Assembly: GCA_038093515.1 (NCBI GenBank)
Contig: JBBPSI010000013.1
Location: 186,001-250,000 of the forward strand
Source: Butyriboletus loyo
Lineage: Eukaryota; Basidiomycota; Agaricomycetes; Boletales; Boletaceae
Reading direction: 5' to 3'
DNA: 64,000 bases
The notes under the pieces were generated by a model that saw nothing but the letters and a program-made list of their open reading frames with translations, was not told the origin of the DNA and searched no databases. A program made the position numbers and the translations under genes. Shown here in pieces: positions 34,936 through 44,142 of this stretch (position 1 is its first letter; every line of letters begins with the position of its first letter).

Positions 34936-37119
34936 TCACCCTCCCCTGTCTGTCGAAAACGACCGGACCCGTCCCAGCGCGGCCGGTGTTACTCCTGCGC
35001 TCCCTACATATCGATACGGCGTCCCACCACACCCAGAATATCCCCCGCTCGACGGCACACGGTACCGCCGTGGCGGCGTCGTCAGCGTGTCCGCATCACT
35101 CGACGACGAATCCGACTCCTCTTGCCCAGATCGCCCCGATGGCGGCGGAATAACAACGGGGGTCTCCACGTCACCCCGAACACTCCCCCCGTACCCCTGC
35201 GAAGGCAGTCGACTGAGGTACGATCCCACCGTCGACGGTGGAAGCGGAACACCAGCCCCCGTGTAACTCGTCTCTGCCCCCCCAATCAGCGTCGGAGGGC
35301 CAGTTGGGACGAACCCTGGTGGCAGTCCACCGTCAGGTAAATCCATCACTATCGTGCCATCTGCCGCCGGCGTATGTTGAGGAAGCGGAACTGGCCGGTC
35401 CGCGTCTGCTGGACTGAGCAGATATGGTCGCGTGCCTGACGCCGTGGTTGCAGAGTTGTTGGACGCTGGTCGCGACTGCCCGCATCATGCCACACATCAG
35501 TCTCAGCGCAGCGATCATGCTCAAATCACCCACCGGGGGTTGAATGGTAATATTAACCGTGCCGAGTGACGACGTGCTCCCAGGCCGCGAATGCCCTTTC
35601 TGATCAACAGAAAGCGACTGCGAAGTTGATCTGGCCTTCAAACTCGCCATTTCCGCAGCTGTCAGTGGCGCAGGCATAGACACGTGAACGAAACCAGCCT
35701 ACAACGTGCACATCTCAGCATGTTTCCCTCCTGCATCAGAATCAATTTCCATACCTCGTCCACGAGGTCCTCTCTCTGTTGCTTCATGCTCTGACTGGAC
35801 GGCGTACTGGCCTCTTTCAAGCTTGCTACCTCGGGAATGACACTAAGCCCGCTCGAACGATGTCCACGGTTGGCAACGTGTTCCGGCGCATTCAAAAGGT
35901 CGAGCTCAGACGTTCGTGTAGAAGATCCCACGCTCTCTCCTGAAGACCTCCGTCGTACCTTGCGATGTTGTCGTTCGCCCGAAAGGTCATACAGGGGATT
36001 CCCGGGAGAACGTGGCTCCGGAACCATCAAAACTGGAACATCACCAGGGACAGGCACCGGAGGAATATGAGGTGAACGTAAACCCGTCCTTGACGATGGT
36101 GATTGGCCAGCCGGTGTTGGAGGTGGTCGTGCGAATTCATGGGGTGGTGGCAGTCGAATTATCATGGAAGCATCCGCCTCAGGAATAAATCCATCGGGAG
36201 GGATTTCTGTATGTGGTTGCGCTGGGGAATACATCGTCGTTCGTGCTGACGCTGCCCGTGCACCACCAGTTCGAGAGTATCTCCGCACCTCTCGCTCACT
36301 CGAGGAAGACGAGGAAGACGTTGTAGAGCCACCAGATAGAGGGAATTGGGTTGTTGTCGCACTGTACGGAGGATCAGTCTCGGGAAGGAGGTCCGGTTCT
36401 CCTCGCGACCTCCGTCCCTCGGATTCGGATGGAGGCGAGAAGTATCTGTCCATCATCCTGTCAGCTGTTGAGCGACCATTGATGTACCCTTGGTTGCGAC
36501 CACGCAAATAACCAATGTCTTTCCCCATCTCGAGCCCCTCCTGGAGTCCCTGCTTCCTGCCTTCTTCCTTAGCCATGTCAAACATCCTTTCTTCGTTTAT
36601 CTTTCTCAACTTCCTACGCAACTGGGCGGCTTCTTCTTCGGCTTCTCTCCTGCGTCCCTCAATATCTTTGAGGATGTTCTGCGCCTTGAATACTTCTTTC
36701 TGCGCCTCCTCCAAGGCACTTTTATAGAGCTTCAACTCCTCCCTCAGCCTGGCGCCGTCCGTCTGAGCAGCTATTCGCGCATCGTTGGCGTCCTTGAATC
36801 GTATCACAACATCCTTGATTTTGCGTTCTGCCGTATCGGCACGATCCTGCTCGAAGGCAAGCTGTGATGTGGTGAACGTGAGCTGTTGTTCAAGGTCGCG
36901 TGTAGTCTCCTGCTCCCCCGCGAGCATTCGCAAGAGCTCTTTTGCCGTTGGGGCATTCCGGGGCTGCTCGCGAGATGATCGAGATGAAGGGGTTCTGGAG
37001 GACGCCGAACGCTTGCTGGAGGGCGGGGGAGAAGGAGGTAAGGACTTTTCATAGTTGTTGTAGTCATAATCAGGACAGGCTTTGTGGAGCGGAGGGCTTG
37101 AAATCTCTGGATCGTTCAT
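34936..37119 (-). CDS. Coiled-coil protein with Ser/Pro-rich tail
   Basis: Exons 35755-37119, 35534-35698 and 34936-35475 (introns 56 and 58 bp) join in phase to 689 aa. Residues about 50-190 are strongly heptad-like and charged (KELLRMLAGEQETTRDLEQQ through RRKLRKINEER), a long coiled coil. A short conserved-looking block follows (GKDIGYLRGRNQGYINGR). The remainder is Ser/Pro/Arg-rich, with IIRLPPPHEFARPPP and VNITIQPP motifs and a glycine-rich end. I do not recognise a named family; the features suggest a cytoskeletal or membrane-scaffold protein. The ATG at 37119 (MNDPEISS) is the first true start. The stop at 34936 lies only about 20 bp before the possible start of the ankyrin gene. Confidence 0.8.
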
Positions 37120-37807
37120 GGTGCGTGATGTTATCAAGTGAGTGGGACCACAGGAATGTTGCGCGTGATGGCGAATCCCAGGAGCACAGCAAGAAGAATA
37201 AGATTAGAAAGGGAATCTAAGTCTGCGAGGTGAGTAATGATTCAAGACAAGAGTCTTGCTCGTTAGCCGGACGGCCTCGAAAATCTAGTCATGAACTTGT
37301 GTTTGTCTAACTGGCATGTGCAAACATGTTCTTATGTGATCGAACAATGCGGTCCGCGAAATAAGGGGGACCCCAAAACATGCCGCGTGTATTACCCAAT
37401 TTGGATCAACCTGAACAGAGTTTGCGGGGTCTCCTGCGCACTGGCAGCATACTTTCACTTTCATTTGGGCCCAATCCTATCTTGCCATACTCGAAGCACA
37501 AGTGTGACTACTACTCCGCGAACCCAGCGAATTCGCTTGCTTTCCAAGTCTCTTTCCGAGAACGACGTGCCAGCTATCATAGCTCTCTTTACCGACGATG
37601 GAAACCGGAAAGACATCCTCGCGCTCACCTGGGGCCTTTGTATCATGGCCAGTAGAGATATCCGTCACGCGTACGCACGTCTGGTTTACTCGGCCTTGAT
37701 CGAACACCGGCCCCCTTCACGATGCATTCCGAGAACCGACACTACGGAGATTCCGGCCATATCTCGCCTTTATTTCATGGATTGGGACAAAGGATGATCA
37801 AGGACAG
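37120..37807. other. Intergenic, no gene seen
   Basis: Promoter side of the coiled-coil gene. A 168-codon plus-strand frame at 37291-37797 has no recognisable domain and overlaps equally long frames on the other strand, so I do not call it. Confidence 0.4.
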
Positions 37808-39470
37808 GAATAGCATACCTTGTACCTCTCCCGAAGGTGACTAGAAGGCATACTTTCGAAAGCCTGACGGAGCTTCCGGAGAACGTACGCTCTAGATCGT
37901 GCACTGCCCTTGCTACCGATTACGCTGACATCAGACTGGTGCACTGCATCATTCTCTACCTAATAATGGAACAAGGGAGCGAGAGCTTGATTTTCAATAG
38001 CCGTACTGATGGTCTTCAGAGTTAGCCACCCCGACTCAAGTACCTGGGTGTACGAACCCTCGTCATTGACAAGAAACTTTGGGTTAGAGATATGGATATG
38101 GTAATTCGTGTCATCTAGTAATAATCATGTTCGGAGGAGACGAACATCAGGCAATTAAGAGTTGAGTGGAGACACATATCCCTTTGTTAAGTGAGGCTGA
38201 TACCTCTCCAAAGGGTTCAATCAGATCCCCTGTTTACTGCAAGCCCTCGGAAATAACCTACCGTACAGCTCAACCCCAATAAGCTCTTCTTGCACATGTC
38301 CCACGTACATGCTGGCACCCAAGTTAACCCGAGGACAGCCATCTTATGTATACTATCGGAAGACAGGCTCGTTGATTGAATTGAAGTATGTATTATGCCT
38401 GTTTCCTCGAGCTCAACGTGTGGACATCAGGAACCATTACGAAGACCGTGTCTGATCTTTGCCACTGGATACGGGGGTTGCCCCGTGTCGTGGCGTTGCC
38501 ATTCACTCGGCAAACTCTACGAATGCGGCGGACTACCTTGGCGAAAGGCGGTCGTAATTGGGGCTGGTAATTCAGGTCTGCCGTTCCTCGGATGCTACTG
38601 TGTTCATCGGATTCGTCCCTCGGAGATGGACGTTCATTTGCATTCGCAGGCAAGAACATGCCTCAAAGTAACATTGATGGCGAGGCCAAGGAAATCAATC
38701 AAGGTTATCCCTTGTATTGCGTTGTGAAAGATGCAATGACAGGTATCGGCAGTTTTACATTCATGTCTTTCCTCAAAATGCGGCAGGCATGTTACTGACT
38801 TCAGAGAGGGTTTCCCGACAGATCTCGCAGATATGACACAACAATGTTTCGTAGCCTTGCCTCCCGTCGCGCGTCAACGTCAACGGCGGAAAGTAGCGGA
38901 GGTGGTTGTGAACGTAGGCAAGTACGTAACTCGAAAACCGGCGCCGCATCTATCGACGTTTCTTAACACATGTGTCGGAGAATTGTATGTACGATGGGCC
39001 TCACAACAGCCGCCTTCAGAACGAAGCTCTGGGATCAAACCACCACGGGACTATCACATGATTAACAGTTTTGCAGAGCATATCATGATGAAGTTGGTCA
39101 GTTCCTGGTGATGGTCGTTTTCTTTGGCAGACGCGCGAACCGGAAAATACATCGTGAACGGAGACAATGATCAAACTCAAGCAGGGTAGTTCCATTAAAA
39201 TGTTTCACACAGAAAGGTCTGAAGCTCTTGCGGACGGAACTCGGAGTGGACGTTGTGGTATTAGCTACCGGAACCACAACCACTTGGTGATCGCCGCGAC
39301 GTCATGAGGGATATTTGCGAGCCAGAGGCTGCCCCAAAAGTTAGCGAGATGTGGAGAGCGGATGACAGTGGTCGTGATGGGCGCGCGGCGAGGCCCCGCT
39401 CAAGGGCTGTGGTTTTGGATCGGTGGATACTGTTCCCATGGCGTAAAGCACGCACTGATCGGTAGGGACC
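37808..39470 (+). pseudogene. Decayed flavin-containing monooxygenase
   Basis: On the plus strand, pieces of an FAD-dependent monooxygenase of the fungal N-hydroxylating/FMO type occur in the correct order but in shifting frames. They are LGVRTLVIDK (about 38045-38080), LELNVWTSGTITKT (about 38405-38450), GKNMPQSNIDGEAKE (about 38650-38700), a substrate-domain stretch with IKLKQGSS...ADGT, then after a one-base frame change LGVDVVVLATGTT (about 39245-39285), and a final GFWIGGY (about 39410-39435). Frame changes occur inside normally unbroken segments, so introns alone cannot rescue it. It is the fuller of two relics; the other is at 11218-11840 in reverse orientation. It ends just before the convergent YCII gene. 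Confidence 0.7.
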
Positions 39471-39577
39471 CTATCCATCAAGATTCCATAGCGCACTGCA
39501 CAAGTTAGTTCTAATACTCTAGCCCCTGTGCATCATTTGATCCGCCTGCAATCTGAAAAAAACAGCAAGTATAGTCA

Positions 39578-40158
39578 TCATTCCTCTGGGGTTGGCTGTG
39601 TGATCCCCGCCTTATCTTGGAGCGCTGTGGCCATCAGCGTCGGGAGAATCATCAGCTTCTCCTTGTCCCACTAACGGTTCAATGCCACGACACTGAGAGT
39701 CCAACTGAACGGGCTTATAGACCAACTCACAACGTTCCCCGTCCAGTATATATCTTGTTCGACAAGTTTCCTGACATCTTCGATCGAGTCCGCTTCGTAT
39801 AGTAAAACCGAACCAAAAAACTTTTTATCTGCGAGTGAAGCGTCTTGGCTCTCCGGAGTAATCAGGCCACCAGCCACCTCTAGCAAGCGAGGACGCGTCA
39901 GCAAGGCGAAGCGGGCACACCTCACGTTCAGCCTGACTCACTCAAGATGCCTTGTTTGATATGCTTGTTCGCCGTTATGAAGTGTCTCGGCCGAACGGCC
40001 ATTCTCCGCGCGAGCGCCTCATCGTCCGTGTAATCTGGAGCCCAGACCAAGTATGAACGAGATCTCGGAACAGTCGAACAGAAACGCCGCAGTCGCATAC
40101 TGAATGGGTACAGGCTGAATCTGGACGCGCCGGTAAACGAATGAAGGGCCAACGACAT
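39578..40158 (-). CDS. YCII-domain protein
   Basis: Exons 39942-40158, 39731-39879 and 39578-39670 join in phase to 152 aa. The N-terminus is basic with Ser, Arg and Phe (MSLALHSFTGASRF...), which could be a mitochondrial presequence. The rest is a ferredoxin-like YCII domain: SYLVWAPDYTDDEALARR, then HFITANKHIKQGIL, GGLITPES and a C-terminal half with FGSVLLYEADSIEDVRKLV. The Asp of the WAPDYTD motif and the RP-x-H following are the residues usually placed in the active-site cleft of YCII proteins. These proteins are related to muconolactone isomerases, but most have no known substrate. Neighbouring the monooxygenase relic may be chance. Well supported: all three exons carry family sequence. 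Confidence 0.85.
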
Positions 40159-41185
40159 GATCGTGGTCTGGTTGGCAGAAAAGGACCGCTCACTTACCCC
40201 CACAGTGGGAACATGGACACAAGGTTCAAACTTACGCAGCTACCAAATCGAGGTGGTGTCATCCGGGTGGCGATTCCGTGCTATCTCCTCGCGCTTGGCA
40301 TCGGACATGGCGTTCGCCGTTTGGGCTCTGGACTACACAGACGTTCCGTGCAGCGACTCGGGCATGTACACCGATGCAATGGAGGGGATTATTCGTAAGT
40401 ATCAGATGGCAGTGCTTGCGAAAAATCGTCGTCTGATGGTGCTGGTGGAAGTGTTCTGACCGAGTCACAGCCCCTGCCTTCTTTTGCGCTTTTGATCCGT
40501 TCGTTGGAGATCTCCTTGGATAGCCGGTCGAGAGTTGTTGGATGGCCAGGTCGGCGACGCGATTCCCGCCGCCGATCTGGAATGTGATTCCAAGCGCGAG
40601 TCGTTATGCAACATCTACGCGATTGCCACGGTTTGACGGAAACGTCCAAAACAATACTCTTGGTTTCCCCTTGCCTTCCGGAATTTTGCGTTCCATCAAC
40701 ACGTTTCCTTACCCCAACCTTCGGGTACAGGGCGGGTACAGAGCCCCACCGTTGTCGCCCATGCCATGTAAAACTGGGTTGGGAATCTGAGAGCTTGACA
40801 GTCTCCGTCATAATCCGCTGAGATCGCGACGTGCATGCCCGCGTGGACTGTCAGTGCTTGTTCCGAGGAGGAAGCTATATTATTAGCAAGCGAAAGCGAT
40901 AAGACAAACGTGACTAAATATGCGGCAAGCAAGCGACTCCAGGGCCTCACCAGTCCGACATGCCAAGTAACAGCATCATATGAGTTGTTACAGTAGATAA
41001 GATGGTTTAGGCTATGCATATGGGGATGATAACATAAGTGAGATGCTGGGTCGATGGTTTGCATAGTTCAATCTGCAATCCACAGAAGTAAACTTGACAA
41101 CTTGACAGAATGCACAGCACAACTGAAAGCAGTCAGATAGTCAGAACGGTACAATCACAAGGTTGCATGGCACGTTGGCCATCCT
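40159..41185. other. Intergenic, no gene seen
   Basis: Divergent side of the YCII gene. On the plus strand near 40310-40345 the peptide FAVWALDYTD resembles the YCII start motif, but the similarity ends there; it could be a relic of a second copy. Confidence 0.35.
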
Positions 41186-41764
41186 CTAGGTCCTGGCGGA
41201 AGAACTCCTTGAGACCCGGAGAATTCCAGTACACGTCCTCTCGTGACGAGCGACCACGTCAGGTCGACTAAACCGCTTGCCGCAAAAGCGACAGTTTGCC
41301 GCGGCGAGCAGATGTCGGGACACAATATGACGCGGGACATTCATGCGCTGCATCGTCTGACCGCAGTTTTCCCACTCGCATTGAACTGTATCCCGCTCAT
41401 GCCCGACGAATTGATGATGTACTCGTAGGTGTTCTCCCATCTCGCGGTTCCTTCCCGGAGCGAGACCGTCGCACATTGGGCCACCCAGCCACCGGCACGG
41501 GTGGTAGTGGAAAGCTGAGTTGGATAGAAGGGGTTCTTCTGGTGCGGCAGGAGGTATTGGCGGCTGAGGCGCAGGCGCAGCCAGGGGTTCGAAGAACACT
41601 CCTCCAAAATTCGTGGGGTTGTCAAGGGGTTGCGACGTAGGTACGAATGGGTCGTATATATCAGCGACGAGCCTGCTGTCGACTGTAGTATAATAACCTG
41701 AGAATTGGGGTAGGCGTGACGTGGAAATGAGAGGTAGGGCAGTGTAGTATTCCTGTGAGCGCAT
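41186..41764 (-). CDS. Three-finger zinc protein 3
   Basis: Minus strand, 192 aa from the first ATG (41764). A short Pro-rich N-terminus precedes the three Cys/His units seen in zinc proteins 1 and 2: CRWLGGPMC...EHLRVHH, CEWENC...PRHIVSRH and CRFCGKRFSRPD...RHERTC. It then ends in a Ser/Arg tail. The third unit is the most canonical, with C-x2-C-x12-H-x3-C. It is the shortest of the three paralogues and sits 11 kb from them in opposite orientation. The open frame extends a few codons upstream without an ATG, so a 5' exon is possible. DNA or protein binding is inferred from the fingers only. Confidence 0.7.
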   Translation of the reverse strand: MRSQEYYTALPLISTSRLPQFSGYYTTVDSRLVADIYDPFVPTSQPLDNPTNFGGVFFEPLAAPAPQPPIPPAAPEEPLLSNSAFHYHPCRWLGGPMCDGLAPGRNREMGEHLRVHHQFVGHERDTVQCEWENCGQTMQRMNVPRHIVSRHLLAAANCRFCGKRFSRPDVVARHERTCTGILRVSRSSSART

Positions 41765-44142
41765 CGGACGATGAGCAACCTCCAAAGTCGAACAGCGAGA
41801 AACCCTACGAAAGCCATCGGGTCCATAGAATGGAACATATGACCATTCCTGTCAGGAGCTATCATTGGCTCCATGAAGGTCCTGAAGTAAATCATGTTAG
41901 CGACGGTAATGGATTGGGTTCAAAAGACAAACGGCGTGGGGGTGCGTTCGATAACGCTGCTCGACTCGAGATGTTGAGGACTAGGTGAGTATCCTAACGA
42001 ACTGCAGTGGGGATCGAGTCATAAAAGAGGGCAACATTTATAGGCACTCAACCGCACCGATTGACGCTTTGAGCGCTCCCGCTTACATGACCGCACAGCA
42101 GGCTCCCACTCCTGTGCGATGGGCTGTTCTGAGTGCGCAGCATGATTGGTCCGGTAAATTCGAGGGAAAGTAATTCTAGTTAGGCAGTCAAAGGGCGGAC
42201 ACGAAAGCGTTGTCGCGGAAGAGACAATATGACGCTGGGCACTAGCTGATGGTGAGGGGAAAAGGGCCTCGTGCTGTATCGCGTCCGCGGGCGGAGACGA
42301 GGTCGACAAGGGTGAGGGGGCGGAAAGCAAGAGGATAAGGATGGCGGTCTTTTAAGGCCTTCGGCCCGTAACCTGAGTAACATTGAATTGACGCGCCGTA
42401 AAGGACGCCATATCCCCACACCCCATTTCCATTTCGAAGACGCAGGCCATCCATCAGCAATTGCACGAGGCATTGACTTTACACCACATCTCCACCGGGC
42501 GAACCCGCATCACTTGGCCAATAACGGGATTTTTTGCGATGGTGGAGGTTGCGCGATTCCGAATCCCGAGTCGTAAACAGAGAAAAATACGACTTTCCCT
42601 TCTGGCCGTGCTGATGAGTCAGACAGATCCTCTGAAGATGTTATCGCCGGCGAGCATGCGCGGAAAATCAGAGTCATCCAAATTAGAAACGTCAACTAAG
42701 GCGGCGGTGGTGGGTTGTTGGAACGTTCGAGCGGAATTGTGCGTGGGTGGACAAAAATAATGTTGGTGTAGAATTCGGCAAGCGAAAGCGATTGATCTGA
42801 TTCTCCCCGATGATGCTCTGAATGAAGGACACAACGAACGTTGAGCAGGTCTACATATCATCAAAATAGGACGGATGACTCGGCGGATAGAACACCACAA
42901 ACATTACAAGAGACGGTTCATGTCCAAGCAGCGCTGACCCGGAGCAGAATAGATGAGGGAAAATCCTGCAAGGCCAAAACAAAGAAGGATGGATGGAAAC
43001 TGTGCCACGGTACCACGGTCAAGAGACTGCTTTCCGGAAGTTTACACCGTGCTGATGCAATCCGATTCATTTGTTGTATTTTATCAGTGACTCTGGCGAT
43101 GCCAGTGTTAGCGATGAAGCAGAACGAGAGGGAGCGTGAGAAGACCCGCCGCGATCAACTGGCCACAGCAAGTACTTATACTCTCCAGGGCCGTAATTAC
43201 TTAACTTGACCGTAATCAAACCCTAGATAACGACCGACCGTCGGACATCGCTTAACAAAGCCTTGGTATAATTACCCTGCCAGATTTTTTGGACTGCCCT
43301 TCGTACCCTGACCGAGTTCACCATCCTTAGGACATCTAATCTAGCTCGGCTACCCCGTGGCCCTCGTGCACTCCCCACTGCCCTTGACACTCGAATTGCG
43401 TTATACGGTCACCCTGACTTGCTCCCGTCATAAGCTTGTCTCCTTCCCCGAGTGTTGTGATCCTGCCTCAGGCTGGGTCATTGCATCAAGGGCTCAATCG
43501 CTCCGAGGACCCCCGAAGTCAATTAGATCTCAAGCTTGGTGTAAATTTCAAATGTACTTTTTATTCTCATCTTTTATTCCCAAGCGTACATGAACTTTGT
43601 CACCCAGGACCAGGAACATGTAAACACATCTGGACGTCCCAGGTCAGCCCAGATTCACACCGTCAGATTTCAAGCGGCTCAAGATGAAAAGCAACCATAG
43701 AGAGCTTCCTCTCCCAAAGAACTGGCGATCCGACAGCGGCGACGCCTCACCGGGCGTCCTTAAAATAACGGGTTCTCCAGGCATGAGAGTTGCGAGAACT
43801 ATGTCTTCTGCTTAACGGTATGGCCAGGCTCGAGGGTACAGAGATCTAGTCTAGTAATCACTGTGCGCGTCGTGTACCCTGCTAGTAACCAATTTCAATT
43901 CTTGTCACTCACAACCCGCCGTACTGCTGAGGTCGACATCTCGCTATATCGCCACCCGCCGCCATGGACTTGACTCCTGACACCGTGGCAAACGAATGTT
44001 ATCACGGTCCAATAACACCAAACTTTGACTGACGAAATTTTAATAAGACCGTGTGGGTATACCGTCCCTACGCTGGCAATGACGATCCGGGCCAGCCCGC
44101 GGGAATGTTCCACGGCTGGTTGTGAGCTGAGCATTCGCAGTT
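41765..44142. other. Long stretch without a recognised gene
   Basis: 2.4 kb. Several short frames on both strands between 42180 and 42900 have protein-like composition but no domain, and I cannot join them convincingly. Given that the next gene downstream is made of very small exons, a multi-exon gene could be hidden here. Confidence 0.35.

Noticed and set aside
37291..37797. 168-codon plus-strand frame
   Set aside because: No domain; similar-length frames on the opposite strand; the monooxygenase relic begins right after it.
42180..42900. Group of minus-strand frames that might be exons of one gene
   Set aside because: No recognisable domain, and no consistent chain of splice sites could be drawn.
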